Both the position numbers and the translations under genes were made by a program. Shown one piece after another: positions 9,086 to 17,910 of a stretch of DNA of 64,000 nt (its first letter is position 1; each line of letters begins with the position of its first letter). The stretch covers positions 3,714,501 through 3,778,500 of the forward strand of contig NZ_JAUTAR010000001.1 in assembly GCF_030818695.1 (NCBI RefSeq), read 5' to 3'. The notes under the pieces are model-generated. The model had not been told where the DNA came from, did not search any database, and worked only from the letters and a program-made list of their open reading frames with translations. Source of the stretch: Chryseobacterium sp. SORGH_AS_0447 (GTDB lineage: Bacteria; Bacteroidota; Bacteroidia; Flavobacteriales; Weeksellaceae).

Positions 9086-9187
9086 GAGTGGTATCTGATT
9101 TTTCCATAAATGCGATTAATTAAATTAAACACTGAACATCAAACAGTTACAATTCTAAATTTTTAACAATAGTTTAACATTTTTGCT

Positions 9188-9195
9188 TATATTTG
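9188..9195 (+). promoter_or_regulatory. Putative -7 element upstream of the FkbM gene
   Basis: TATATTTG matches the Bacteroidota -7 consensus TAnnTTTG, 22 bases before the ATG at 9218. About 20 bases upstream is only an imperfect -33 (TTTTAAC at 9161). Confidence 0.55.
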
Positions 9196-9217
9196 CTGAT
9201 TAGTCAAAAAGCCTGCA

Positions 9218-10012
9218 ATGTCGCTGTACCAAAGAATCGCCGAAAAGCTGCAATATATCAGCCCGAAATTTTATAAGGAAAGGTATTTTAAAAGTTTACA
9301 TCATCTTACCAAAGATAATTTTTCTGCCAGAAATGTAGAGCCGGAACTGGTATGGATCAAAGATTTTTTGCCGGAGAATGCAGTAATTCTGGATATCGGC
9401 GCCAATGTAGGAACTTTCCTGTACCAGCTGGAAAATAAGCTGGACCATGAAGCCATTTATGCTTTTGAGCCGAATAAAAAACTGTACAGCCGACTAAAAA
9501 GAATCTTTCCAACGATGAGGGTCCTTCCTTTGGCACTTTCCGATGAAAATACAACTGCAGAATTTAAAGTTCCGGTAATCAACGGGAAAACAGTGGCTTC
9601 CCGGGGAACACTTAACACCGGGTACAAGGAAAAAGGCGAAGAGAAAAGCCATACCGAAAAAGTAAAGGTAATAAAGCTGGACGACTGGGCAGCGACTGAA
9701 CATTTCCACAGGCTGGATTTCATCAAGATCGATGTGGAAGGCAACGAAATGAAAACGCTTTTCGGAGCCCGTGAAATTATCCGCCAGTTTGCGCCGACGC
9801 TGATGGTGGAAATGGAGCAAAGGCATCACGAAACCCCGATCTGGAAGGAAATTTCCGAAGTGGAATCCTGGGGCTATGATGCCAAATACCTGAACAGGCA
9901 TCAATTTGAGCTTGAAAAGCTGACGGAAGAGATTCTTCTGAAAAACACAGCCGACGAAAAAAATAAAACGGAATACATCAACAATATTATTTTTATTCCT
10001 AAAAGCCAATAA
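9218..10012 (+). CDS. FkbM family SAM-dependent methyltransferase
   Basis: 264 residues. ILDIGANVGTFLYQLE is the glycine-rich SAM-binding motif I of class I methyltransferases, FEPNKKLY supplies the acidic end of strand 2, and DFIKIDVEGNEMKTLFGA is the hallmark FkbM block. FkbM enzymes O-methylate sugars or small molecules. The next gene, a flippase, starts 3 bases after the stop, and two glycosyltransferases converge from the other side, so methylation of a surface glycan is the likely role (inference from context). No signal peptide; cytosolic. Confidence 0.92.
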   Translation: MSLYQRIAEKLQYISPKFYKERYFKSLHHLTKDNFSARNVEPELVWIKDFLPENAVILDIGANVGTFLYQLENKLDHEAIYAFEPNKKLYSRLKRIFPTMRVLPLALSDENTTAEFKVPVINGKTVASRGTLNTGYKEKGEEKSHTEKVKVIKLDDWAATEHFHRLDFIKIDVEGNEMKTLFGAREIIRQFAPTLMVEMEQRHHETPIWKEISEVESWGYDAKYLNRHQFELEKLTEEILLKNTADEKNKTEYINNIIFIPKSQ

Positions 10013-10015
10013 AAC

Positions 10016-11494
10016 ATGAGTGTAGTAGCGAGACAGGGGTTTAAATATTCTATTATTGGCTATATCGGTTTTCTGCTGGGTACGGTCTCAGCCATCTTTA
10101 TTTTTCCAAACGATTTCGAATTTTACGGCAAGCTGCGGTACAGTATGCAGACCGCGGAAATGCTGGTTCCTTTCGTGGTATTCGGTATCTCGTATGCGAA
10201 TGTGAAATTTTTCCACAGTGTACAGAAGGACGGAAAAAACCAGAATATGCTGTCCTTATCCCTGCTCACGGTCGTCATCAATTTTCTGATCTTCTGCGGA
10301 ATATTTTTTATCCTCCCCTATTTTTATCCCAAGTTCCTGAAAACACAGGCCTGGAATATCAAAGGGATCATTCTGCCACTGATCCTGGTATTATCGTTGT
10401 GCGCCATCTTCAATAAGTACACTTCCAATTATAAACGCATCGTTGTTTCCAATATTTTCGATAATCTTTTTCCAAAAATAGCCAATCTGGGAGCTTTCTG
10501 CCTGTTTTTCTATTTTGCCATGTCGCAGCAGATCGCCCTGTCCTTTTTCTTCGGGATCTTTACCCTGATGCTTTTCGGATATATCTATTACACCAATAAG
10601 CTGGAAAAGATCAACCTGGATTTCAATACTGATTATTTTAAGAAAAACAACTTCTGGAAAGAGTTTACCAATTACAGTTTCTTCGGGTTTTTAGGAACTT
10701 TCGGGAATTACCTGGCAATCAACAGCTTTATGATCGGCGAATATATGGGTATGGAAGAAAACGGGATTTATTCCACATTGTACGCCCTGATTTCCTTAAT
10801 TTCCATTCCACAGCTCGGCCTGTTCAATATCTCTGCTCCGATTATCAGCCAACACCTGGCGGACGGCGATATGGAAGGGCTGGACCGGTTCCATAAGAAA
10901 ACATCACTTTCTTTATATTTCCTTGGAGCAGTCCTGTTTTCCTGCATTATGGTCGGGTTTCCTTACCTTACGCATTTTATGCCGAAAAATGGGATGATGC
11001 TGCGCGAGTATGAACCGGTAGTCTGGATCTGGGGTTCCGCAGTTCTTGTTGACCTGGCCACGGGATTTAACGGAAATATCATTTCGCTTTCAAAGTACTA
11101 CAAATTCAATATCCTGGTGATGCTCCTGCTGGCAGGACTAACCATTGCGCTGAACTTTTACTTCCTGAAAAATACAGACCTGAAATTGATCGGGATCGCC
11201 CTTTCAACGGCTATTTCCCTGACGACCTACAATGTAGTAAAAATCGTATTTAATTATTTTATGTTCAAGGTTTCGCCGCTGACGATTGAAATGATTTTTG
11301 TTTCGATTATCTGTACGCTGGCGATCACGGTAGCCATTGTCCTGCCGAATTTCAATAACAATTTCATTAACCTTGTGTACAAGCCGGCCGTGGTTCTTCT
11401 ATTGATTTTTGTCGGGAATTATTTTACCAAAATCTTTCCGGTTGAAGATTACCTGAACAGGAATTTTATCAAGAGTATTTTTAAGTTTAAATAA
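10016..11494 (+). CDS. Polysaccharide flippase (Wzx-like, MOP superfamily)
   Basis: 492 residues with about 12-14 hydrophobic segments spread evenly along the chain and few charged loops, as in Wzx/RfbX-type flippases. The N-terminus GFKYSIIGYIGFLLGTVSAI and the central GTFGNYLAINSFMIGEYMG fit the MOP/MATE-like fold. Such proteins move undecaprenyl-linked oligosaccharide units across the inner membrane. The gene follows the FkbM gene by 3 bases and is followed by an interspersed repeat, so the pair forms a two-gene operon. The substrate cannot be predicted. Confidence 0.88.
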   Translation: MSVVARQGFKYSIIGYIGFLLGTVSAIFIFPNDFEFYGKLRYSMQTAEMLVPFVVFGISYANVKFFHSVQKDGKNQNMLSLSLLTVVINFLIFCGIFFILPYFYPKFLKTQAWNIKGIILPLILVLSLCAIFNKYTSNYKRIVVSNIFDNLFPKIANLGAFCLFFYFAMSQQIALSFFFGIFTLMLFGYIYYTNKLEKINLDFNTDYFKKNNFWKEFTNYSFFGFLGTFGNYLAINSFMIGEYMGMEENGIYSTLYALISLISIPQLGLFNISAPIISQHLADGDMEGLDRFHKKTSLSLYFLGAVLFSCIMVGFPYLTHFMPKNGMMLREYEPVVWIWGSAVLVDLATGFNGNIISLSKYYKFNILVMLLLAGLTIALNFYFLKNTDLKLIGIALSTAISLTTYNVVKIVFNYFMFKVSPLTIEMIFVSIICTLAITVAIVLPNFNNNFINLVYKPAVVLLLIFVGNYFTKIFPVEDYLNRNFIKSIFKFK

Positions 11495-11507
11495 TTACAG
11501 GTTACTA

Positions 11508-11543
11508 GGCTGGATGAGGGAAGCCAGATGCTGGGAGTTTTTC
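11508..11543 (+). repeat. Interspersed purine-rich repeat, copy A
   Basis: GGCTGGATGAGGGAAGCC followed by a GATGCTGGGAGTTTTT tail. It is one of five copies of the same roughly 33-base motif in this window (also 24920, 40145, 46843 and, inverted, 54685), each in an intergenic region. Confidence 0.8.
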
Positions 11544-11593
11544 TGTAAATATAGCAGCTGGTGACTTTATTTAAATGATGTTGTTCCACCTAT

Positions 11594-12655
11594 TTATAAG
11601 AATTCATTTAAAAGCTTTTCAAGTCTTTTCTGGACTGCTGATTTGTTATAATTTACCTGAAAATCGTAAGGCGTGTTTTTAAGCCTTTCAAACTGACTGA
11701 TGATATCCTCCTGTTCCGGGACGATAAAATCTAATTTGGATCGATAATTTGCAGGGAATATGGCCCATTTCCCGAACTTTATGGCGTCGCCCAGGTTTCC
11801 CGTCATTTTGGTTTTACCGTAGATTTCCTGCTGACTGAAAAATTCCGTTTCCTGCTGAATCGGACACCAGAGAACATCGGCTTTCTGCATCCACTCATCA
11901 AAAGCTGAAGGAGAAACTCTTTCTGAAAAATAAGTAATGTTTACATATTGCAAGGAACGTTCTAAATCGACAATGTTTTTCAATTCTTCATTTTTGGCGC
12001 GTCCTAGAAAGACAAATTCAATTGATTTATTATCGATAACAGAATTTCTGATAAGGTTTTCAATCGTATTGATCGTTGAAATAACTTTTGTATAATCCCT
12101 TCTTTTTTGAGATACGCCTCCGGGAATAACAATGGTGAGAACTTTATTTTCCGGCTTACTAAAAGTCTTGGTATAGAAAAGCGGCAGGAACCTGAATGGC
12201 TCAGCACTTAATTTTTCATCCAACACCAGCAAATGTCCAGCCTCCCGGTATACTTCCCGGGATCTTAATAAATCTTCTTTCCACCAGAGTTTTAAGCGGT
12301 AGATCCGGTCTTTTTTAAAGATGCTTTTTATCAGCTCCATTTTGGAAGCTCCGGTAAAATTCATATTGTGGACAATCACGGCAGTATGATATTGGGCAAC
12401 AATAGCCTGAAACGTATTGAAATACCGGTGAACCGTTCCGATAATGATGAGGTCATACCTTTTATCCTTCAGCTGATCCTGAATCATGGAACTGTCTGAT
12501 AAAATGATGGTTTCACCATGATCTGCCACCTGGCCTCTGATTTTTTTTGAAAAATAATAATCCACTGAAAAAGACGGGGAATCTTCCATGATTTCCATGA
12601 AAGACTGCGCAATTTCCGCATGGGTATCGATTTCAATGTAGGCGATTTTTTTCAC
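11594..12655 (-). CDS. Glycosyltransferase-like protein (GT-B type, group 1)
   Basis: 353 residues if translation begins at the GTG at 12655 (VKKIAYIEIDTHAEIAQ). The frame opens 16 codons further upstream at TTG, but that extension (PKDKNQTGFSQNL) looks unlike protein-family sequence and no ATG is available before residue 17. The pattern of an N-terminal Rossmann-like half and a C-terminal half with LTIVIPGGVSQKRRDYTK, FVFLGRAKNEEL and ADVLWCPIQQETEFFS resembles GT-B glycosyltransferases of group 1, though the usual EX7E motif is not obvious. It is in the glycan cluster, 130 bases upstream of nothing on its own strand except the GT2 gene start at 13640. Acceptor and sugar are unknown. Confidence 0.75.
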   Translation of the reverse strand: MKKIAYIEIDTHAEIAQSFMEIMEDSPSFSVDYYFSKKIRGQVADHGETIILSDSSMIQDQLKDKRYDLIIIGTVHRYFNTFQAIVAQYHTAVIVHNMNFTGASKMELIKSIFKKDRIYRLKLWWKEDLLRSREVYREAGHLLVLDEKLSAEPFRFLPLFYTKTFSKPENKVLTIVIPGGVSQKRRDYTKVISTINTIENLIRNSVIDNKSIEFVFLGRAKNEELKNIVDLERSLQYVNITYFSERVSPSAFDEWMQKADVLWCPIQQETEFFSQQEIYGKTKMTGNLGDAIKFGKWAIFPANYRSKLDFIVPEQEDIISQFERLKNTPYDFQVNYNKSAVQKRLEKLLNEFL

Positions 12656-12785
12656 TGTGGATAAGTTTTGGCTGAAGCCGGTTTGATTTTTATCTTTGGG
12701 CAAGCGGGATTTTCTTCGGCAAGCTCAGGATGCCATTGCCTGTTCCCTATTGATGTTTATGGCAAATAAAATAATATTCGGCTAA

Positions 12786-13640
12786 TTATATTTTCAGCCA
12801 TTTTTTCTTCAACATTTTCCAGCGCTGCCCGTTAATGATTTTTTGTTCCTCTTTTGAAATTTTTAATTCTAATTTTTCAGAACGGCAATGTTCATACGAT
12901 TTTACAATGGCAAAGAAAAAAGAGACCGATCTGCTTTTCAGGGCTTCTTTTGATGCTGCAATATAAGCCAGCAGCCTCCGCAATCCTAAAAAGTAGAAAT
13001 ACCGGCCGTAATAATCCGCAGGCCGAATGGTGTAATCTGCCCCTTTCACCTTGATGAGCTTGACGTGCAATTCCGGCAGCACCACTTCTCTCCAGCCCAG
13101 ATTTTCCAGTAAAACCGCATCGATATTATCCCATCCCAACGTCTCGCGAAGCCCCTTCATCTGGAGAAACCCTTCTTTCCGGTAGGCTTTCATCGGACCG
13201 CGGACATGATGCCTGTTGGAATTGCCTTCATACACCCACCCGCCGTCTTTTTCCACATACAGTAGACCGCCGATCAGTCCGTGTTGCGGATTCTTCTGAA
13301 AAGAATTTTTAACGGTTTCAAGATAATCTTCAGGTAAAATAATATCGGCATCGAATTTACAAATAATGTCGAACTTTTCCATTTCCTGTGTCTGAAGGCC
13401 TTTGTTAAAAGCATTTACCACTTTTGATCCGGGCTGGTGCGCCGATTTTTCAAGATTAATAGTAGCAAATCTGGAATCCAGATCCGTATATCTTTTCACG
13501 ACCTCCCGGGTTCCGTCCGTTGAACCGTCGTTAACGACCACGATTTTAAAATCCCTGTAAGTCTGATGAAGTAAGGAATCAAGGGTAAACGGAAGGTTGT
13601 TTTCCTCGTTATGGGCAGGAATGATGATTAAAAATTTCAA
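12786..13640 (-). CDS. Family 2 glycosyltransferase
   Basis: 284 residues. The start appears to be TTG at 13640, giving KFLIIIPAHNEENNLPFTL as the N-terminus, which matches where GT2 proteins normally begin; no upstream ATG is in frame. IVVVNDGSTDGT supplies the nucleotide-binding Asp, and FDIICKFDADIILPEDYL contains the DxD metal-binding motif (DAD). A GWDNIDAVL segment lies where the catalytic acid region is expected. It is a GT-A enzyme without membrane segments, so it probably acts on a lipid-linked acceptor at the cytosolic membrane face. It precedes the second glycosyltransferase on the same strand (131-base gap). Confidence 0.9.
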   Translation of the reverse strand: MKFLIIIPAHNEENNLPFTLDSLLHQTYRDFKIVVVNDGSTDGTREVVKRYTDLDSRFATINLEKSAHQPGSKVVNAFNKGLQTQEMEKFDIICKFDADIILPEDYLETVKNSFQKNPQHGLIGGLLYVEKDGGWVYEGNSNRHHVRGPMKAYRKEGFLQMKGLRETLGWDNIDAVLLENLGWREVVLPELHVKLIKVKGADYTIRPADYYGRYFYFLGLRRLLAYIAASKEALKSRSVSFFFAIVKSYEHCRSEKLELKISKEEQKIINGQRWKMLKKKWLKI

Positions 13641-13693
13641 GAAATTATTTATTTAATTATTCTATAAACCTGAAAATTGTAATTTAAACGCAT

Positions 13694-13730
13694 AAGAGAC
13701 AAAAGATAATTAGAGTATTTTTTGTCTCTT
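13694..13730 (-). terminator. Hairpin between the aspartase and GT2 genes
   Basis: AAGAGACAAAA (13694-13704) pairs with TTTTGTCTCTT (13720-13730), an 11-base perfect stem. A T-run follows on the plus strand, where no gene reads towards it. On the minus strand it would sit after the aspartase gene. The orientation is therefore uncertain. A short heptamer-like run (ATCACTT units) lies nearby at 13806-13831. Confidence 0.5.
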
Positions 13731-13835
13731 TTTTGGTTGGTAAAAATTTTAAACCGACAGATTTGTAAGCAGTGATCAACAATTTAAATCTGAAAGTATC
13801 TTTCATCAGCCATCAATTATCACTTATCACTTATA

Positions 13836-15236
13836 TTATTTGTTGTGTGGTTTCAGCATATTCTTAGGATCGAGGATCTCGTCCAGCTTTTCCTGGGAAA
13901 GAATTCCTTTTTCGAGTACCAGATTATAAACGCTTTTCCCTGTTTCGAGGGCTTCTTTAGCAATGGCGGTAGAATGTTTGTATCCGATATAAGGATTCAG
14001 AGCTGTCACAATTCCAATGCTGTGCTTCACCATATTCAGGCAGATCTCCTTATTCGCCGTAATGCCAATAATGCATTTTTCACGGAGGGTATCCAGCGCA
14101 TTACCCAGGAAATGAATATTTTCCATAATCGCGTGGGAAAGGACCGGCTCCATGACATTCAGCTGTAATTGTCCGGCCTCTGCAGCAAATGTTACGGTAA
14201 GATCGTTTCCGAAAACTTTAAAGCAAACCTGGTTTACGACTTCCGGAATTACGGGGTTTACTTTCCCCGGCATGATCGACGACCCCGGCTGCATCGGCGG
14301 AAGATTGATCTCCGAAAGCCCGGCCCGCGGTCCTGAAGCCAATAGTCTCAAGTCGTTACAGATTTTTGATAATTTTACCGCCAGACGTTTCATGGCCGAT
14401 GAATAAATTACATACGAACCGGTGTCCGGCGTTGCTTCAACCAGGTCCGGTGCCGAAACTACCGGAAATCCCGTAAGCTCAGCTAAATTTTTCGCACAAA
14501 GTGTTGCATATCCTACCGGAGCATTAATTCCGGTACCGATCGCCGTAGCACCCATATTGACTTCTACAAAAAGGTCGGCATTGCTGTTAAGTTTGGAAAT
14601 ATCTTCTTCAAGGGTTGCGGCAAATGCTTCAAATTCCTGGCCCAGTGTCATAGGAACGGCATCTTGAAGCTGCGTTCTTCCCATTTTGATTACATCCTGG
14701 AATTCCCGGCCTTTTGCACGGAAAGCCTCAACGATTTTCTCCAGCTTTTCAACCAGCGTAACATTCATCTCCAGCAGTCCCATTTTAATGGCTGTGGGAT
14801 ACGCATCGTTGGTCGACTGAGAAAGGTTGACGTGGTCATTTGGCGAGCAGAATTCATACTGTCCTTTATGCTTACCTAATTTTTCAAGCACGCGGTTGGC
14901 GATAACTTCATTGGCGTTCATATTAATTGAAGTTCCTGCTCCTCCCTGGATCATATCTACCGGAAACTGGTCGTGCAATTCGCCATTGATCAGCTCATCA
15001 CAGACCTCCGCAATGGCAAAATATAAATTTTCATCCAGCAGTCCCAGTTCATAATTGGTTTTTGCCGCGGCCTTTTTCACAAACGCCAGTCCACGTATAA
15101 ATTCCGGGTAGGATGATAAAAGCTGTCCTGAAATTTTAAAATTATCGATCGCCCGCTGAGTTTGTACTCCATAGTAAGCATTAATCGGGACATTTAATTC
15201 GCCCAATAAATCGCTTTCTTTTCTGAAATCTTCCAT
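13836..15236 (-). CDS. aspA: Aspartate ammonia-lyase (aspartase)
   Basis: 466 residues, the standard length for the family. The fumarase/aspartase signature is GSSIMPGKVNPVIPEVVNQV; the continuation VIPEVVNQVCFKVFGND and AAEAGQLQLNVMEP is the aspartase version rather than class II fumarase (which has NPTQCEA here). Other conserved blocks are STNDAYPTAI, GRTQLQDAVPMTLGQEF and GAGTSINMNANEVIANR. The enzyme converts L-aspartate to fumarate and ammonia in the cytosol, linking amino-acid catabolism to the TCA cycle. It is separated from neighbours on both sides and probably transcribed alone. Confidence 0.95.
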   Translation of the reverse strand: MEDFRKESDLLGELNVPINAYYGVQTQRAIDNFKISGQLLSSYPEFIRGLAFVKKAAAKTNYELGLLDENLYFAIAEVCDELINGELHDQFPVDMIQGGAGTSINMNANEVIANRVLEKLGKHKGQYEFCSPNDHVNLSQSTNDAYPTAIKMGLLEMNVTLVEKLEKIVEAFRAKGREFQDVIKMGRTQLQDAVPMTLGQEFEAFAATLEEDISKLNSNADLFVEVNMGATAIGTGINAPVGYATLCAKNLAELTGFPVVSAPDLVEATPDTGSYVIYSSAMKRLAVKLSKICNDLRLLASGPRAGLSEINLPPMQPGSSIMPGKVNPVIPEVVNQVCFKVFGNDLTVTFAAEAGQLQLNVMEPVLSHAIMENIHFLGNALDTLREKCIIGITANKEICLNMVKHSIGIVTALNPYIGYKHSTAIAKEALETGKSVYNLVLEKGILSQEKLDEILDPKNMLKPHNK

Positions 15237-15340
15237 ACTTTTTTAATTAATATACCAATATAACCATGTACCAGTTTAACAATAAAAAAAGGTTGTTAGA
15301 CTGCTACATTGATCCATTGTTACATTTTAAATTGTTGTTT

Positions 15341-16369
15341 TTATTTTACAGAATATTTCTGATTTAATGCCTGCAGGATAGAATATGTTTCCGCATCCAT
15401 AATCCCGTCGTAGTTCTGCGGACGGAAATGGTACTGGAAAGCCTCGATTGTTTTTTTGGTCGCGTCATCCCATTTTCCCGTCAGATCCAAAGCATAACCG
15501 AATTTCTGAAGCTGTGACTGGACATTCAGGATAAAAGCTGCATCATTATACGTGGCCTGGTAATCCGTAGAAGTAGCCAGATCGTAATATCCCTGCTTAA
15601 TCGCATCTTCGTACCACATCCCGATCTGATACTCGTCGTATAGTTTTTTCCATGGGAACAACGGCCCCGGATCCTGCTTTCTGGTAGGAGCGATATCCGA
15701 ATGGGCAAGAACATTGGTTGCCGGAATGTTGTATCTCGTCACAATGTCTTTTACCAAAGCAGCCACTTTCCTTACCTGAGCGTCGTCAAAAGGCATAAAA
15801 ATTCTTTTCCCCGAAGCATCGGTGGTAAATCCTGAATTCACGATTTCGATCCCGATAGAATTATCGTTCAGGTTGCGGTCGTTTCTCCAGGCGCTTACCC
15901 CTGCGTGGTAGGCACGTTTGTTTTCGTCCACCAACTGGTAGATTTCGTTATCGCCGGTATTGTTTACCAAATAGTGGGCACTCACCGCTTGTTGGGAAAG
16001 CACGGTGATGGATTTATCGTCCGGTAATGCCGTGTAGTGTAAAATAAGATATCGCTGTCTGAAATTCTGCGCAATGGCCGGGAAATAAGTCTTGACCACT
16101 TTGTAGCCCGCAGGCTTTGCAGAAACAATGGAACCGTAGCTTGCCGTGTTGTCATTTTTTGTAATATCGGCAATATTGGTGGTGAAAAACTCAACACCAT
16201 GATCGGTAGTAACTTTCGGTTTCGGCTTATCGCCCGTTTGTGTTTTTCCTGCCGTTTTCGGCTGTACCACAGGCGTTCTCGGGATGTACTGTTTTTTTTT
16301 AGCATTCTGCTGCGAGGTACAGGAAAAAACAAGGGTGCTTAATCCGATGATATATAATGTATTACGCAT
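15341..16369 (-). CDS. N-acetylmuramoyl-L-alanine amidase lipoprotein with peptidoglycan-binding domain
   Basis: 342 residues. The N-terminus is a lipoprotein signal (LYIIGLSTLVFSC, lipidated Cys near residue 17), followed by a Pro/Lys/Thr-rich linker. The amidase_2 (PGRP-like) zinc domain spans roughly residues 105-250: RYLILHYTALP gives the first His ligand, and VLAHSDIAPTRKQDPGPLFPW gives the second His and the conserved KxDPG segment. The C-terminus (ILNVQSQLQKFGYALDLTG and onwards) is a PG_binding_1 helical domain. This is the AmiD-like arrangement: an outer-membrane-anchored amidase that cleaves the lactyl-amide bond of peptidoglycan fragments for recycling. Single gene; ATG at 16369. 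Confidence 0.92.
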   Translation of the reverse strand: MRNTLYIIGLSTLVFSCTSQQNAKKKQYIPRTPVVQPKTAGKTQTGDKPKPKVTTDHGVEFFTTNIADITKNDNTASYGSIVSAKPAGYKVVKTYFPAIAQNFRQRYLILHYTALPDDKSITVLSQQAVSAHYLVNNTGDNEIYQLVDENKRAYHAGVSAWRNDRNLNDNSIGIEIVNSGFTTDASGKRIFMPFDDAQVRKVAALVKDIVTRYNIPATNVLAHSDIAPTRKQDPGPLFPWKKLYDEYQIGMWYEDAIKQGYYDLATSTDYQATYNDAAFILNVQSQLQKFGYALDLTGKWDDATKKTIEAFQYHFRPQNYDGIMDAETYSILQALNQKYSVK

Positions 16370-16428
16370 GAGTTATTTTTTTTAGTCGTTTATTACCTCA
16401 AAAATACGGAAATTTTTCTTGAAAAATA

Positions 16429-16460
16429 TTTGGTAAATAAAGAAATCTGTTCTATATTTG
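16429..16460 (+). promoter_or_regulatory. Promoter of the tRNA-Ser/Pro/Arg cluster
   Basis: TTTG at 16429-16432 and TATATTTG at 16453-16460 are separated by 20 bases, a textbook match to the Bacteroidota -33/-7 promoter (TTTG, TAnnTTTG). The tRNA-Ser gene starts 46 bases downstream. A similar TATATTTGCAC element precedes the second tRNA cassette at 34150-34157. Confidence 0.8.
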
Positions 16461-16506
16461 CACTCGCAATAACGGAGTAACGATCATTAAAAAACAAAGA
16501 TAAACA

Positions 16507-16591
16507 GGAGGGTTGCCGGAGTGGTTAACGGAGCAGTTTGCTAAACTGTCGACGCGAAAGTGTCGCAAGGGTTCGAATCCCTTACCCTCCG
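16507..16591 (+). tRNA. tRNA-Ser (GCU)
   Basis: Acceptor GGAGGGT (16507-16513) pairs with ACCCTCC (16584-16590), with G as the discriminator base. The anticodon arm GCAGT/ACTGT carries loop TTGCTAA, anticodon GCT at 16540-16542. A long class II variable arm (around GACGCGAAAGTGTC) is present and the T-arm is GGGTTCGAATCCC. CCA is not encoded. Confidence 0.95.
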
Positions 16592-16609
16592 CTTTCTTAT
16601 ATATCTTTT

Positions 16610-16684
16610 CGGGGCGTAGCGTAGTCCGGTCATCGCGCCTGGTTTGGGACCAGGAGGTCGCAGGTTCGAATCCTGCCGCCCCGA
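16610..16684 (+). tRNA. tRNA-Pro (UGG)
   Basis: Acceptor CGGGGCG (16610-16616) pairs with CGCCCCG (16677-16683). The anticodon loop TTTGGGA lies within CCTGG/CCAGG, anticodon TGG. The T-arm contains GGTTCGAATCC. Sequence is identical to the copy at 34203-34277. Confidence 0.95.
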
Positions 16685-16734
16685 CTTTTTTTAACGCGCT
16701 TATTTACTAACTAAGCGGGAATCAACTTTACAAT

Positions 16735-16808
16735 GGGTGCGTAGCTCAGCTGGATAGAGCATCTGCCTTCTAAGCAGACGGTCAAAGGTTCGAATCCTTT
16801 CGCGCTCA
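16735..16808 (+). tRNA. tRNA-Arg (UCU)
   Basis: Acceptor GGGTGCG (16735-16741) pairs with CGCGCTC (16801-16807) using two G-U pairs. The anticodon arm TCTGC/GCAGA encloses CTTCTAA, anticodon TCT. The T-arm is AAAGGTTCGAATCCTTT. Sequence is identical to the copy at 34296-34369. It is the apparent parent of the decayed tRNA-like units that follow. Confidence 0.95.
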
Positions 16809-16811
16809 CTT

Positions 16812-16847
16812 AAAAACCTTACAACTTCTGTTGTGAGGTTTTTTGTT
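16812..16847 (+). terminator. Terminator after tRNA-Arg
   Basis: AAAAACCTTACAAC (16812-16825) pairs with GTTGTGAGGTTTTT (16830-16843) with one G-U pair, then a T-rich tract. Near-identical copies follow the tRNA-like unit at 17240 and the second tRNA-Arg at 34296. Confidence 0.9.
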
Positions 16848-16859
16848 TTACTGAATAAG

Positions 16860-16952
16860 GCTCATCGGACAGAGCATCCCGATTTTAATCGTGCCCCTCA
16901 GAAGTTGAAAGTCAAAGATTCAATAGAATAAAATCAAATCCTTTCGTGTCCA
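16860..16952 (+). pseudogene. Decayed tRNA-Arg-like unit R1
   Basis: GCTC...AGAGCATC (D-arm) and CCTTTCG...TCCAC (3' T-stem and acceptor) match tRNA-Arg, but the anticodon region is replaced by CCCGATTTTAATCG and the T-loop holds a diverged insertion. It is the most degraded of the four related units in the window. It lies between the tRNA-Arg terminator and the GIY-YIG gene. Confidence 0.75.
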
Positions 16953-16975
16953 CTAAACTTTGCAGTTTTTTGTAA

Positions 16976-17325
<350 letters not shown>

Positions 17326-17327
17326 TT

Positions 17328-17365
17328 AAAAACCTTGCAACTTCTGTTGTGAGGTTTTTTGCTTT
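17328..17365 (+). terminator. Second copy of the tRNA-Arg terminator
   Basis: The stem AACCTTGCAAC/GTTGTGAGGTT is followed by a T-tract. It differs by only a few bases from the terminator at 16812, and stands in the same place relative to the tRNA-like unit. Confidence 0.85.
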
Positions 17366-17376
17366 TACTGAATTAG

Positions 17377-17455
17377 GCTTATGGGACAGAGCATCCCGAT
17401 TTTCAAATCGGTATATGGTCAAAGATTTGAAATCGGAGATTCGATGAAGTCAGCT
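17377..17455 (+). pseudogene. Decayed tRNA-Arg-like unit R3
   Basis: It follows the second terminator copy with the same spacing as R1 follows the first. It shares GGGACAGAGCATCCCGATTTT and the GATTCGATG segment of the T-loop insertion, then loses similarity before the 3' acceptor strand. The rest of the region to 17491 shows nothing recognisable. Confidence 0.65.
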
Positions 17456-17491
17456 ATTTAACAGTCAAGTTGAATCAATAATTGTCCGTTT

Positions 17492-17863
17492 TTAAAGAAG
17501 GCAGTTTTGAAATCCTTTTATTTTAAATAAAGATTCAATAAGATTATAATGTACGGTTACTCTCAGACATTTTTTATCATTCTTGATGTAAATAACCTTG
17601 TTCTGAAAAACATAGAAATAGTCTTTTCTTACAAGAAAACTGCACTCATCAACATTTACTTTTATAAGTTCCCGTTTCAAATGTTCACCAATATTCTCGA
17701 TTTTATATTTATAAAAATTTTTATTGGATGCATGTTCCAGATCCCGAATATTATCAATTTTCAGGTAGTGAAAAGTATGATTTAACTTTTGTTCAATGTA
17801 AAAGTTGATGCTAAAAGAAACAATGAGAAATCCCAAAATCAACCGGAAAATTTTATTTTTCAT
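17492..17863 (-). CDS. Hypothetical membrane-anchored protein
   Basis: 123 residues from ATG at 17863 (a GTG one codon upstream is possible). The N-terminus KNKIFRLILGFLIVSFSINF is a signal anchor or uncleaved signal peptide; the remainder is basic and rich in Lys, Asn, Phe and Tyr, with two cysteines (CSFL and CLRV). I recognise no domain. Codon composition is more AT-rich than in the neighbouring regulator genes, which fits an accessory or recently acquired gene beside the tRNA cluster. It may equally be a small lineage-specific gene. Confidence 0.55.
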   Translation of the reverse strand: MKNKIFRLILGFLIVSFSINFYIEQKLNHTFHYLKIDNIRDLEHASNKNFYKYKIENIGEHLKRELIKVNVDECSFLVRKDYFYVFQNKVIYIKNDKKCLRVTVHYNLIESLFKIKGFQNCLL

Positions 17864-17910
17864 CACTAATACGTAAATTTAAAACAAATTCGATCGTTTG
17901 ATATCGTCAC

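Noticed and set aside
13836..15236. Class II fumarase
   Set aside because: The signature continues NPVIPEVVNQVCFKV and AAEAGQLQLNVMEP, which is the aspartase form.
16513..16710. 65-codon frame across the tRNA-Ser and tRNA-Pro genes
   Set aside because: It is entirely explained by the two tRNA genes; not a protein gene.
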